DNA of 33,640 nucleotides, taken from assembly GCF_014698795.1 (NCBI RefSeq), contig NZ_JACJTR010000053.1, forward strand, positions 1 through 33,640, read 5' to 3'. Position numbers and translations under genes: made by a program. Below the pieces are notes generated by a model. That model did no database searches and had not been told where the DNA came from. It saw nothing but the letters and a program-made list of their open reading frames with translations. Numbering within the stretch: position 1 is the stretch's first letter; each line of letters begins with the position of its first letter. Source of the stretch: Nostoc sp. FACHB-892 (lineage in GTDB: Bacteria; Cyanobacteriota; Cyanobacteriia; Cyanobacteriales; Nostocaceae). Positions 7,573-16,776 of this stretch are shown here, piece after piece.

Positions 7573-7652
7573 GTCTAATCGTAAACCGTTTAAGAGAAAA
7601 AATTATTGCTACGGCAAGTTTATAGTTTACACTGAGTCCTAGCTAAATAATA

Positions 7653-8396
7653 CTATTGAAGTAATGTCTGAAACTGTTTTTCATTACGTATTTTGCTAAA
7701 GTCTGGATCAGTTTGTGCTAATTTCTTGTATTTATCAGGAACCTGCTGGATTGCTTTGTTTAAGTTCTCAATTGCTAATTTGAGATTGCTTTGTAAAGCA
7801 TAAGAACAAGCTTTGTTGTAATATGCTTGGTGTAAATCTTGCTTGATGGCGATCGCTCTATCATAAGATGCGATCGCATCTTGGTAGCGGTGTAGTTTTG
7901 TCAGAGCAATGCCTCGATTAATTAAGGCTTGATACTTGTCGGGTTGAATAGCGATCGCTTTGTCGTAAGAGCCAATAGCGTCTTTGTAGCGTTGCAACGA
8001 CATTAAGGCTATGCCACGATTATACCAAGCTTCATATTTGCCGGGTTTAATGGCGATCGCTTTATCGTAGGATGCGATCGCATCTTTGTTGCGTTGCAAC
8101 GATGTTAAGGCTATGCCACGGTTAATCCAAGCTTCAGGACTCTCAACTTTGATGGCGATCGCTTTGTCGTATGCTTTTATTGCATCTTCATAACGTTGTC
8201 CATCTAATAAATTATTACCTTGATGAAAGAAATCTTCTGCTTTCTGGGTAACCTTCGCTTCTATGAAAAGCTGGGTTACATTACTTTCTTGCACAACTTG
8301 TCTAGTCTTTTCTGTTGATGAGTTTGCCCCACCACTACAGCCAAATGCCAAGAAAGCTATCAAGCCAGATGCAACGAAGCAGCGCCGAAAAACCAT
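7653..8396 (-). CDS. TPR-repeat lipoprotein
   Basis: A 247-residue protein with a lipoprotein signal: MVFRRC, a hydrophobic stretch and a lipobox LAFGC with Cys20 as the lipid-anchored residue. Four to five tetratricopeptide repeats follow (about residues 50-220), with the repeated pattern AIASYDKAIAIKP..EAWYNRGIAL. The end (YKKLAQTDPDFSKIRNEKQFQTLL) is the usual cap of cyanobacterial TPR proteins. It should sit on the periplasmic face of a membrane as a protein-interaction scaffold; the partner is unknown. Several HIP1 octamers lie in the coding sequence, as expected for a resident gene. Confidence 0.88.
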   Translation of the reverse strand: MVFRRCFVASGLIAFLAFGCSGGANSSTEKTRQVVQESNVTQLFIEAKVTQKAEDFFHQGNNLLDGQRYEDAIKAYDKAIAIKVESPEAWINRGIALTSLQRNKDAIASYDKAIAIKPGKYEAWYNRGIALMSLQRYKDAIGSYDKAIAIQPDKYQALINRGIALTKLHRYQDAIASYDRAIAIKQDLHQAYYNKACSYALQSNLKLAIENLNKAIQQVPDKYKKLAQTDPDFSKIRNEKQFQTLLQ

Positions 8397-9242
8397 GCTG
8401 TACCTACAGAATTTATCAAATGATGTTAAAATTTATTCGTTTTTTGAATTATCAAAATACACTAGTTTTTACCATTCATTTACTCAAATTTTGAAAAATA
8501 AGTTTGCTGATGATGCATAGATTCTGTTAAAATCAAGCGTATGTTACATTATCATATTAAATATACATAAAGCAATTGCTTAGAACCTATCTCGCTCAAA
8601 AAACAACAATTAGTGTTGTTATAGCAATCCATGCAGGAGTTACGAAGATAAATATCCCCGACTTTTTCAATAAGTCGGGGATCTAAGCCTCTAGGTGGAG
8701 AGGGAATCAAATAGGGTTGCTATATTTACGTTGCGTAGGCGTAGCTCGTTGTAGACATCTCACTTGTGTGGTATTATTAACAAGGGTGCGATCGTATTAG
8801 TACAGCACGGCGTAAATCAAGCTACCATCTCAATTAACAAGACTTGGGTCTTAAGGTGAAATTGCCACTAAGATAAGGGTTTCAAATTATCTTAGTCCCA
8901 TTGAATCCTGAGACTTTATTAAGACTTTAACTTTAATATAAACTAATTTATTAGAGTTTAATTTAAATCAGTTTTGATGCAGCGACTAATAAGAGTAGTT
9001 TCATTCCACAAAGCCTTTAATCGGAAGATGGGTTATATAAAGATTTATAACTAATTTCCAAAATTCCTGGAACTAAGTATAATAATCTAATTAATTATTC
9101 CTAATGAATGAAATTAATTAAAGCTCTGCGTTGCTTTGCGTTTACTTTGCACTCGTCTGCATTTAAAAACGTGACTATTTTACGCACGCAAAGCTGTACT
9201 AAGACTAAATTTCAAATAAGAGCATTGTTGCAAATGGCATTT
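8397..9242. other. Intergenic region between TPR lipoprotein and AbfB protein
   Basis: About 850 bases. Apart from the hairpin element at 8620-8724 and an orphan GC-richer patch around 8730-8840, I recognise nothing. It must hold the divergent promoters of the two flanking genes. Confidence 0.5.
8620..8724. repeat. Inverted-repeat element with internal perfect hairpin
   Basis: The ends are TATAGCAATCC (8620-8630) and GGGTTGCTATA (8714-8724), complementary with one mismatch. Inside is a perfect 11-bp stem, ATCCCCGACTT (8654-8664) and its complement (8672-8682), with a 7-base loop. A related hairpin followed by GGATTGCTATA lies at 541-606. This is a miniature dispersed element, probably also able to end transcription. 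Confidence 0.65.
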
Positions 9243-9256
9243 AAAGGATTGTAACT

Positions 9257-9784
9257 ATGAAAACCTTTTTTGCATTAGCACTAACCCTATCAGTGCTTCC
9301 TATATCTATTTCCGCGTTAATTAATCCTGCGATCGCACAATCAACTCCTGTTGAACCTGCTGTTTCAATACGAGCATTTAATATTCCTAACTCCTATATT
9401 CGTCATCGCAATTTCCTTGGCGAAATTAGCCGCATTTCAAGTTCTCTCGACAGAGCAGACGCAAGATTTACAGTCAAGTCGGGGTTAGCGTCTTCTAACT
9501 GTGTTTCATTTGAATCCTCAAATTTAGCAGGATACTACTTAAGACATCAGAATTTGAGAATTACATTAGCTCGTAATGACAATACTGCGCTGTTCAAAAA
9601 TGATGCAACGTTTTGTATAAAACCAGGTCTAGCAAGTTCAACAAACGTTTCTTTTAGCTCATATAATTTGCCTACTTACTATATACGCCACAGAAACTTT
9701 GAACTATATATTGACCCATACAGCACTAATAGTTTATTTTTAAACGATGCCACTTTTACACTAGTAGCACCGTTCACTCCGTAG
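9257..9784 (+). CDS. Secreted AbfB-type beta-trefoil (CBM42-like) protein
   Basis: A 175-residue protein with a signal peptide (hydrophobic 5-22, likely cleaved after AIA27) and then three repeats of a beta-trefoil. Each repeat contains a 'YxRHRN' core (SYIRHRNF, YYLRHQNL, YYIRHRNF) followed by 'DATF..KPGLAS' (ADARFTVKSGLASS, NDATFCIKPGLASS, NDATFTLV). This is the AbfB/CBM42 fold, which binds arabinose side chains of plant polysaccharides and is normally attached to arabinofuranosidases. Here there is no catalytic domain. Two cysteines (in SSNCVSF and TFCIK) may form a disulfide. An AAAGGA ribosome-binding site lies eight bases before the ATG. It stands alone, convergent with crtO. A sugar-binding secreted protein is likely; its ligand is unknown. 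Confidence 0.85.
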   Translation: MKTFFALALTLSVLPISISALINPAIAQSTPVEPAVSIRAFNIPNSYIRHRNFLGEISRISSSLDRADARFTVKSGLASSNCVSFESSNLAGYYLRHQNLRITLARNDNTALFKNDATFCIKPGLASSTNVSFSSYNLPTYYIRHRNFELYIDPYSTNSLFLNDATFTLVAPFTP

Positions 9785-9887
9785 CCACAGTAGCTATAGA
9801 TGTCAGGAATAGCTACTCTAGCTAGTAATTGTGGTAAATATCGCGTGAGACATCTTCAGAAATTAAATATGCGTTATCTAGAACCCT

Positions 9888-9918
9888 TGTAGAGATGTAG
9901 TAATACTACGTCTCTACA
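9888..9918. terminator. Hairpin between convergent genes
   Basis: TGTAGAGATGTAGT (9888-9901) and ACTACGTCTCTACA (9905-9918) form a 14-bp stem with one G:T-type mismatch and a 3-base loop. It lies between the convergent AbfB gene and crtO. No long T run is present, so it may be a repeat that also serves as a two-way terminator. Confidence 0.55.
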
Positions 9919-9943
9919 TTCGTTTCCACCAGATAAATGTCGC

Positions 9944-11638
9944 TTAATTAATTCCAAACACTGACTCTACAGTTGACTTAATCGAATCCCGCGCATCCTT
10001 CAAAGTTTGGCTAATGGGATGCTTTGCCTGCAAAAATACACGCGCACAATTGCGTCCCGGCATTCCCGAAATCGAACCGCCTGGATGAGTGCCAGCACCA
10101 GTCAAAAATAGATTCTCAATTGGCGTTTTATAGTTAGCTATTTCTGGCAGGGGGCGGAAAAATACCATCTGATCTAAAGTCATGTCAATATGGTAATAAT
10201 TCCCTTTATACGCACCTAATCTTTCTCCTAGTTCTGCTGGACTTTCTACACGACGAGCGATCGTTGCATTCTTGACATTTGGTGCATAGTCTGCTAACTT
10301 ATCGACCACCCTATCTGCAACTTTGTTTTTCAATTCATCTGTCCAACCAGTACCTTTTAAACCAGTGCCTTCTGCACCAGCAATTTGGTAAGGGGCAAAA
10401 TACTCAATCCATACAGTGTGCTTACCGGGTGGTGCTAATGTGGGGTCTAAATAACTAGGCATGACCACATACATTGATGGATCAGCATCAGGAATTTCTC
10501 CCAAGCTACATTTACTATGAGCCTGTTCTACATGAGCCACAGAATCGGCAATTAAGATAGAACCAACGAGATATTCGTCTTTGTGGGCGTGGTATGGAAA
10601 GCGGAGTGGTTCGTCTAAAGCTAAGTCTATTTTTAGGATAGTTTCATTATTGTTAACGATGCGGCGTTCTAACCTTTCCCATAAATCTGGATCGGCTCCA
10701 TCGATATCGCTTTTATCAGTCATTTGCAAAAATAACCGCTTGGCATCAATATTAGAAATAACCCCGTATTTAGCCCGATATTCGGTATTACCAGCCACTC
10801 GCACACCAACAGCTTTGCCATCATCAATTAGAACTTTTTCAACATGCTGGTCTGTGAGAATAACCCCACCTTTACTTGTGACTAAATTCACTAAAGCTTT
10901 CACAAGTGCGCCAGTTCCGCCGCGTGGTCTGGCCATTCCAGGATTGTGACGCATTGCCATCATAATTGCACCAATGGCCAGGGTTTTTTGCGATGGCGGC
11001 GCACCAAGTTCTGCTGCGAGTCTGGCTAATGGCGCTTTTAGAAATTCCTCATCAAACCACTCGTTAAGTAAATCTTCAGCGCTGGTTAACATGGTGCGAA
11101 TAAAGTCCAGCGTTTTATTCGGGGAACCAATCATCGAAAATAAATCTTTTAATTTTTTGATATCGTAATTACCAAGGATATCTATAACTGACTTTGGCGG
11201 TGCATTAAACATAGGAACCATTGCACCGATCGCTCGTTGCCAATAATCTACAAATTCTGCGTATTTTTTAGCATCACGTTCACTATAACGAGCGATTTCT
11301 GCACAAGTTTTTTCTAGCGATTTATGTGCTAAGAAATACTTCCCATCAGGATGAGGACAGAAAACAACTGGATCGCACTCCAAATAATGCAAGCCGTATT
11401 TTTCTAGTTCTAATTCTTCAACAACTGGCCCTAAGTGAATAAATTCATGGTCAATAGCACACAAGTTAAATTTAAATCCAGGAGCCTCTTGTGGTAAACA
11501 TTCTTCAGTTGTTGCTGCACCGCCTGGAACAGAACGCTTTTCTAGTAACAGGACGCTATAACCTGCTTTCAGCAAATAAGCTGCACAAACTAAGCCATTG
11601 TGTCCAGCACCGATTAGCACAACATCATACTCTTGCAT
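9944..11638 (-). CDS. crtO: Beta-carotene ketolase CrtO
   Basis: A 564-residue FAD/NAD(P)-binding carotenoid oxidoreductase of the phytoene-desaturase superfamily. It agrees along its length with the remembered CrtO of Synechocystis (about 540 residues): N-terminal VVLIGAGHNGLVCAAYLL (FAD site), LEKRSVPGGAATTE, CAIDHEFIHLGP, ARPRGGTGAL, VISNIDAKRLFLQ, VWIEYFAPYQIAG and the C-terminal LTGAGTHPGGSISGMPGRNCARV flavin motif. CrtO adds a 4-keto group to beta-carotene, giving echinenone and in some organisms canthaxanthin, at the membrane. It is the last of three minus-strand genes with gaps of about 100 bases (P450, DUF2993 protein, crtO), a possible operon. The exact product (mono- or diketone) cannot be read from sequence. 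Confidence 0.9.
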   Translation of the reverse strand: MQEYDVVLIGAGHNGLVCAAYLLKAGYSVLLLEKRSVPGGAATTEECLPQEAPGFKFNLCAIDHEFIHLGPVVEELELEKYGLHYLECDPVVFCPHPDGKYFLAHKSLEKTCAEIARYSERDAKKYAEFVDYWQRAIGAMVPMFNAPPKSVIDILGNYDIKKLKDLFSMIGSPNKTLDFIRTMLTSAEDLLNEWFDEEFLKAPLARLAAELGAPPSQKTLAIGAIMMAMRHNPGMARPRGGTGALVKALVNLVTSKGGVILTDQHVEKVLIDDGKAVGVRVAGNTEYRAKYGVISNIDAKRLFLQMTDKSDIDGADPDLWERLERRIVNNNETILKIDLALDEPLRFPYHAHKDEYLVGSILIADSVAHVEQAHSKCSLGEIPDADPSMYVVMPSYLDPTLAPPGKHTVWIEYFAPYQIAGAEGTGLKGTGWTDELKNKVADRVVDKLADYAPNVKNATIARRVESPAELGERLGAYKGNYYHIDMTLDQMVFFRPLPEIANYKTPIENLFLTGAGTHPGGSISGMPGRNCARVFLQAKHPISQTLKDARDSIKSTVESVFGIN

Positions 11639-11742
11639 AGTTGGAATTTAGAAATAAGTAGATTTTAAAAGCTTATAAAACTTTTAATAAATTTGCATCA
11701 CTCCCTAGTTACAAAAAATATCCTTAACTAGTGTTAATAGCA

Positions 11743-12501
11743 CTAAGGAGATAGTACGGTTAAGGATGATGGTATTTGCTTTACTTGAGTTTCTACCAGA
11801 AGTATTAAACTACCAATTTCTACTTTTATATCTTTAATAGAAAAGGCTATATCTTCCCATTTAAAATATGGTAGACTGATTAGCTCTTTAGCTTTATGCA
11901 TAAATGCTGTAACTAATTCTATTGAAATACCCTCTCCCTCAGTGCAGTTAAAACTCTCCAACATCATGGATTGTAAATTAGTCCGTAGGCGAAGAATCAC
12001 GGTGTAAGCAAAAGGGCGAGTATTTCCCATTTCTTTTAACAGTACCTTTCCCCTACATTCTATTTTGCCATCACCAAGTAAAAATACCTGAATTTTTTGC
12101 GGCTCAAAACTAACAATATCGCCATCTACATCCAACTGCAAATTTTGCATCTGGGTGCGAATTAAGTCTGAGGTCAAGGCGTGGTTAATATCTACTTCTG
12201 TAACTATAATGCGAGCTATGGCATTTACTGGCTCATTAAGTTCTATTTGACCAAAAATAGCGCTGAAGGGATTAATGGCAATACTTTCTGTTTGCAGTTT
12301 TATTTCCTGTACCCGAAGGCCTTCTTGGATTACTAATCCTTGGCCTGCAACCGAAACTCCATCCGCCTGTCCCTGAACTATTTTCAAAAGATCGGTTTGT
12401 ACATCTATTTCTATTTCTTCTACTGTATCTAGCTCTTGGGATACTCTCCTTTCAGCTTCCTGTGATAGAAATTTTTCCTCCAACCGATTCTCATCAGGCA
12501 T
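11743..12501 (-). CDS. DUF2993 (LmeA-like) family protein
   Basis: A 252-residue protein with the DUF2993 pattern: an N-terminal helix with EAERRVSQELDTVEEIEIDVQTDLLKIVQGQADGV-type sequence, and a following beta-rich domain (VNAIARIIVTEVDINHALTS). Cyanobacterial members are widespread; the mycobacterial relative LmeA acts in lipoglycan maturation, so lipid or glycolipid binding is a reasonable guess. There is no signal peptide or membrane segment. An AGGAG motif lies 11 bases before the ATG. The gene sits between a P450 and crtO on the same strand, about 100 bases from each, which may hint at handling of a hydrophobic substrate. Family assignment is fairly sure; function is unknown. Confidence 0.8.
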   Translation of the reverse strand: MPDENRLEEKFLSQEAERRVSQELDTVEEIEIDVQTDLLKIVQGQADGVSVAGQGLVIQEGLRVQEIKLQTESIAINPFSAIFGQIELNEPVNAIARIIVTEVDINHALTSDLIRTQMQNLQLDVDGDIVSFEPQKIQVFLLGDGKIECRGKVLLKEMGNTRPFAYTVILRLRTNLQSMMLESFNCTEGEGISIELVTAFMHKAKELISLPYFKWEDIAFSIKDIKVEIGSLILLVETQVKQIPSSLTVLSP

Positions 12502-12603
12502 GAATTAGTAATCTCCTAAATTTCCTCTTACTAGTTACTGTAAGGGCTAGGTACTAGCAAGCGAATCTACATTGCGGTATATGCAAGTCGGAGGATTGAA
12601 TAA

Positions 12604-13980
12604 TCAAGTAGAAAGTATTGTTTGTTTTTTAAGTTTTGCTTTTTTGGCAACAGCCATTTTTACACCGCCGCTAGGGACAATTGTAATACCACGACGGATT
12701 GGATGTACTGGACGTTTATCAGTAAGGTTTAGTTCAAAATGCGATAATATTATGGCTGTGACTAATTTTAGCTCATACATAGAAAATGCGGCACCAATGC
12801 AACCACGATAACCACCACCGAAAGGTAAATATTCGTAAGGTGAAAATTTGTGGTTGAGAAATCTATCTGGACGAAACTGTTCTGGTTCTGGATAAGTTTC
12901 GGCTCTCCGATGTGCTAGATGAATACAGGGAACTAAAACTGTTTCTGATGTAAATTCATGTCCCATAATTTCTACTTTATCTTTTACCATTCGCGGTGTG
13001 CAAATTAAAGCAATAGGATGAATTCGCAGTGTTTCTTGACAGACGGCGGTGAGATAAGGTAGTTGTGCAATTGTTTCAGGATTTGTGATATCATCCAGAG
13101 TGTTTAGTTCTTGCATTAACCGATGTTTCATCTCTGGGTGAGAGTGAATCAAATAAAATATCCAGGCTAATACGCCAGATGTAGTTTCATAACCCAACAA
13201 TAATAATGAAACTAGTTGATCGCGTAATTCCTCATCTGTCATTTGTTGTCCATTTACGTCATGCGCTGACATCAGCATACTGAGAATGTCTGTACGCGTA
13301 GCATCATTTTGCGAACGTCTTTCAGAAATTTCTGCATAAATAAGTTTGTCGATTTGCTCTCGTCTTTTTAGGAACATTCCCCAAGGACTCCATGCACCTA
13401 AATCTTTTTGCAGCAAAGGAAAGAAAAACAGGCTAGAATACCAAGGTTTAGTTACGTCTTCTAATAAAGAACTCAATTTTTCTTTTAATTCTTGGTAACG
13501 CGCACCATGAGTAATACCAAATACTACCTGTAAAATAATTTCTAAAGTTATATTTGACATTAAGTGATGTATACAAATATTTTTACCTAATGTCCAATCT
13601 TGTATTAGTTTTTCAGTTATTTGACAAATTCCTTGTCCATAAGACTTTAAATTATCGCCATGAAATGCTGGTAGTAATAACTGCCTCTGCTGTTGGTGCG
13701 ATCGCGCCTCTTGAAATACAATAGAATTCTCTCCAAACAAAGGTTTAAATACATGAGTTGCTTTCTTAAAATCTAACTGTTGTGCAGGTATAGCAAAACA
13801 ATCACTAATTGCTTGGGGATGGCTAAAAAATACTATCGGTGGCGACTTTAAACCCATTACCTGTACTGTGAAAATATCATCATACTTAGCAGCTTTGCTT
13901 TCTAAAAATTTTGTAGGTTGAGCAATTAATTGCAGAGTTTGTAGCAATGCTGGCGTGCGTAAATTATCAAGTACTTTCAT
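12604..13980 (-). CDS. Cytochrome P450, CYP110-like
   Basis: A 458-residue soluble-type P450. The haem-thiolate Cys is Cys394 in FGGGYRGCIG, the ExxR motif is ETLR at 316-319, and the I-helix oxygen-activation motif is LGYETT (262-267), with Leu where Ala/Gly is usual. PERF is represented by PDRF (about 371-374). Sequence and length match the CYP110 family that is abundant in Nostoc and related genera, where members hydroxylate fatty acids, hydrocarbons or terpenes. It shares the same layout (Cys, ExxR and I-helix at identical residue numbers) with the second P450 at 18481-19863, so they are paralogues. It heads a same-strand set with DUF2993 and crtO. The substrate is unknown; a lipid or isoprenoid is likely. 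Confidence 0.92.
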   Translation of the reverse strand: MKVLDNLRTPALLQTLQLIAQPTKFLESKAAKYDDIFTVQVMGLKSPPIVFFSHPQAISDCFAIPAQQLDFKKATHVFKPLFGENSIVFQEARSHQQQRQLLLPAFHGDNLKSYGQGICQITEKLIQDWTLGKNICIHHLMSNITLEIILQVVFGITHGARYQELKEKLSSLLEDVTKPWYSSLFFFPLLQKDLGAWSPWGMFLKRREQIDKLIYAEISERRSQNDATRTDILSMLMSAHDVNGQQMTDEELRDQLVSLLLLGYETTSGVLAWIFYLIHSHPEMKHRLMQELNTLDDITNPETIAQLPYLTAVCQETLRIHPIALICTPRMVKDKVEIMGHEFTSETVLVPCIHLAHRRAETYPEPEQFRPDRFLNHKFSPYEYLPFGGGYRGCIGAAFSMYELKLVTAIILSHFELNLTDKRPVHPIRRGITIVPSGGVKMAVAKKAKLKKQTILST

Positions 13981-14687
13981 TATTTATTCGATATTTTTAG
14001 AACTTAGTAAACTGTAAATAAGCCAATAAGCTTAAGGTAATGCTTTATCCCCTAACTCTCATTTTGAAAGAAAGAATTAGAAAAAGCTTGAAAAAACTTT
14101 TAAGAGAATTTTAGCGAAAAATCCTACTAATTGAAACGTATTGGCAAATAAAATCATTATTTGTTACAAGGACAATAATAATATTTTTTCAGAGTCTTTA
14201 GAAGTATTTACAGAAAAAACTTACTAAATATATTTTGGATGGATGCCCAGTTAGATTAAGTATTTTGATTATATTCAAATGTCTTGTATTGGTGTATAAT
14301 GCCAAATTTAAAATCCATTCTTTCTATAGTTGCTATATATTCAAATTCCCCATAGTCCTGATTAAAAAAGGACTATGAAGAATTATGTAGAAAGTTTGAA
14401 AATCTATCTAAATGTATAGACGAGAGTTCTATCACAATCAAAATGGAAAATTAGTTCTTAAAAGGGGCGATCGCCTTCCACTTGGGGCAATTGTAAAGGG
14501 ACTATAAGTTCTATGCCGGATTTAGGCCTACTTGGGTACAACATTAACTTTTTGGCAAGCGATCGCGGAGCCTAGTAAAGCAGAAATCTATAAAAACATC
14601 CTAAAACTGATAAATCTCTTGCTCACAAGTTCCTCAAATTGTTCCTATATTTTTAAAGTGAACTAACCCCAATTCACCAGCACTCAT
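13981..14687. other. Intergenic region upstream of the P450 set
   Basis: About 700 AT-rich bases between two divergent genes. I see two GCGATCGC sites (around 14468 and 14560) and no gene, strong hairpin or repeat. The promoter of the P450-DUF2993-crtO set should lie here. Confidence 0.5.
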
Positions 14688-15077
14688 ATGGAATACCTCT
14701 GCTATCTTGCAAATACTAGCCTTACACTACGGTTGGTTGAATACCTGCATGGTAGACCTCAACTCAAAGTCAGTTTTGTCACTGTGATTAATACTATTGA
14801 CGGCTGGGTGATTAGAGTCAGACTGAAGCATCAACTATCACATAAAGAAGATGGTAATTTCAGGTCAATCTTAAGTGAATTAGGAAGTAGTTACTCACCA
14901 CCAAAGCGGGTACAATTGGCACTTTGGAGTTTAGCTGGCGGACAGTCCCCTGTTGATGTCATGCGTCGCTACCAGGTTGCTGTAGTTTCTCATGGTCAGC
15001 CACAAAAAGAGGAGATAGAAACGTTCCAGCAACATTTCATCAAAGGATTGGGTTACTGTCCACCAACCTTGGCTTGA
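14688..15077 (+). CDS. Conserved-looking hypothetical protein
   Basis: A 129-residue protein of unknown function. The amino-acid make-up is that of a folded soluble protein: alternating hydrophobic strands (LKVSFVTVINTIDGWVIRVRL), a helical middle (RVQLALWSLAGGQSPVDVMRRYQVAVVSHG) and a C-terminal helix. There are no membrane segments, signal peptide or cysteine motifs. Its C-terminal half has the feel of a cyanobacterial conserved family, but I cannot name one. No clear ribosome-binding site precedes the ATG. Downstream DNA is transposon debris, so truncation at the 3' end is possible. Confidence 0.6.
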   Translation: MEYLCYLANTSLTLRLVEYLHGRPQLKVSFVTVINTIDGWVIRVRLKHQLSHKEDGNFRSILSELGSSYSPPKRVQLALWSLAGGQSPVDVMRRYQVAVVSHGQPQKEEIETFQQHFIKGLGYCPPTLA

Positions 15078-15390
15078 CCTCAGATTATTTCTTGCACTAA
15101 ACTCTATTGACGCGGTTGTTGCCAGAAAATTAAAGGTAAATGAATTTATAGAGCTTTTAACAAAACCAATTAATAAACGGGATTTCTGGGACTTGAATAA
15201 GGAGAAAGAGCAGACTTGAAGGAACGAGCGCCTATCTTGTAGTGCGATCGCCATCTTGTAAGATGCATTACTTCGTTAACTCAATCACCCAATGGTTTAT
15301 TGATTGGGCTTTGGCAAGAGCGAGGAGCGATCGCTGCCTCAGTCGTACAGAAACCAACAGAGCGTTGAAAATTTTGAGATCAATTCTGCT

Positions 15391-15633
15391 AGTGGTACTT
15401 TTTATCGTCGCTTACGTTCTCGCCTTGGTACGCCCAAAGCTATCACTGCTACTGCTCATAAGCTGGCACGAATTTTTTACCGACTTTGGACGAATGGAGG
15501 TAAATATCAAGATCCTGGCATGGATTATTATGAGCAACGTTACCAAGAACGAGTTATCAATAACCTACAGAAAAAGGCTCTAGCTTTAGGTTTTGAGCTT
15601 ACTCCTCAGCCCCAAGCAAATACTGTTTCTTAA
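15391..15633 (+). pseudogene. IS110-type transposase, C-terminal remnant
   Basis: About 80 residues (SGTFYRRLRSRLG, KAITATAHKLARIFYRLWTNGG, DYYEQRYQERVINNLQKKALALGFEL) match the conserved end of IS110-family (Transposase_20) proteins. The frame is open further upstream to about 15304 but that part does not resemble a transposase. The N-terminal DEDD catalytic domain is absent, so this is a dead fragment. A 14-bp inverted repeat follows immediately. Confidence 0.75.
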
Positions 15634-15642
15634 AAGAGGGAT

Positions 15643-15706
15643 AGATCGGTTGCTTGGTCCTCAAACTAGTAAAACTTTTTACTCATTATACTCAAGCAAC
15701 CGATCT
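15643..15706. repeat. Perfect 14-bp inverted repeat between IS110 remnant and RTX gene
   Basis: AGATCGGTTGCTTG (15643-15656) and its exact complement (15693-15706) enclose 36 bases that contain a second small stem (AGTAAA/TTTACT). It lies between convergent genes and could terminate either or be a leftover of the IS. Confidence 0.6.
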
Positions 15707-15753
15707 AGAAAAATACCGGAGAATAATCAATTTAGAAACGTAATTTCAGGCAT

Positions 15754-16776
15754 CTAGACACCGAAATCGAAGCCAGTTGTAAAATCTGTTGGAACCCCAC
15801 TTCCTTGAATAATTGCAATTAAGTCGTTTTGAAAAAATAACCCTGTTCCTACAGGTAAACCAGCAGGAGATTCACCCAAGGTAAACGTAGGAGAATTAGA
15901 CTCAACCCCAACTAATTCAATCGTGTAGTCACCGCTTGAGTTTCCGGTACCTCTGAAGGAGTTAAGTGTGTCTCCAACTGGATTGCTTGGATCGTTATTG
16001 AAGCTCGAAATTCCCAAATAGTAGGTTCCAGAATCTAATGATAAACCCGTAAGCTCTGATTGAAGGCTGCTGGCGTCATCATTTTGTGCGAGCAAAACGC
16101 CATCCTCGTCAAACAAAAACAACTGTGTGTCAAATTCAGCTGCATCAGTTGTTGTTGCAGAAAACTGTGCACCTGCTGTTAAATTGATTTGGTACAAGTC
16201 AACATCGTTATTATTATCAATTGTGCCAGAAATACTATCTAGCGGTGTTGTGCCTGGTGGAATAACCTGGCTATTAGAAATAGTTTCTCCTGCATCGCCC
16301 CTTTCATTCACATTACCATTAACTCCAAGATTAGGTAGTTCTATTACATCGCCCTCGTTAACATTGAAGTCAGTAATGCGGGTAAAGTCACTATTACCAC
16401 TAGCCGCATTGAAAATGTTATCGGTCAACCCTTGCCTAAGCACGAATCTATCCCTTCCAGTGCTACCAGAGAGGACATCATTTCCCTGGCTACCACGAAG
16501 TATGTCATTGCCACCTCCACCATTAAGGGTATCAAGCCCAAGGCCACCATCAAGGGTATCAAGCCCCGATCCACCATTAAGTATGTCGTTGCCAGTTCCA
16601 CCTTGCAGGCTATCATTTCCAGTACCACCATTAAGGTTATCAAACCCAGGACCACCATTAAGTATGTCGTTGCCACCGAGCCCGTCCAAAGTATCATTGC
16701 CACCGAGACCGTTCAAAGTATCAGCGTTTGGACCGCCGGTAAGAGTATCATTACCTTTTGTGGGGAAGGTTGCCAT
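15754..16776 (-). CDS. RTX-type calcium-binding protein with PPC domain
   Basis: A 340-residue acidic protein. Residues 8-108 hold about ten RTX nonapeptides (GGxGNDxLx), which wind into a calcium-binding beta-roll. Residues 111-150 form a linker of the kind that follows RTX blocks (DRFVLRQG, ITDFNVNEGDVIEL). Residues 183-289 match the bacterial pre-peptidase C-terminal (PPC) domain (SGTIDNNNDVDLYQINLTAG, DTQLFLFDEDGVLLAQNDD, GTYYLGISSF). There is no N-terminal signal peptide. RTX proteins usually leave by type I secretion using C-terminal signals, but no exporter gene is nearby. AAGG lies some nine bases before the ATG. It is likely an extracellular calcium-dependent adhesion or surface protein; no catalytic domain is present. 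Confidence 0.9.
   Translation of the reverse strand: MATFPTKGNDTLTGGPNADTLNGLGGNDTLDGLGGNDILNGGPGFDNLNGGTGNDSLQGGTGNDILNGGSGLDTLDGGLGLDTLNGGGGNDILRGSQGNDVLSGSTGRDRFVLRQGLTDNIFNAASGNSDFTRITDFNVNEGDVIELPNLGVNGNVNERGDAGETISNSQVIPPGTTPLDSISGTIDNNNDVDLYQINLTAGAQFSATTTDAAEFDTQLFLFDEDGVLLAQNDDASSLQSELTGLSLDSGTYYLGISSFNNDPSNPVGDTLNSFRGTGNSSGDYTIELVGVESNSPTFTLGESPAGLPVGTGLFFQNDLIAIIQGSGVPTDFTTGFDFGV

Noticed and set aside
15040..15219. Plus-strand frame reading DLRLFLALNSIDAVVARKL...
   Set aside because: It looks somewhat coding but has no start, no recognised family and lies in transposon debris; too weak to call.
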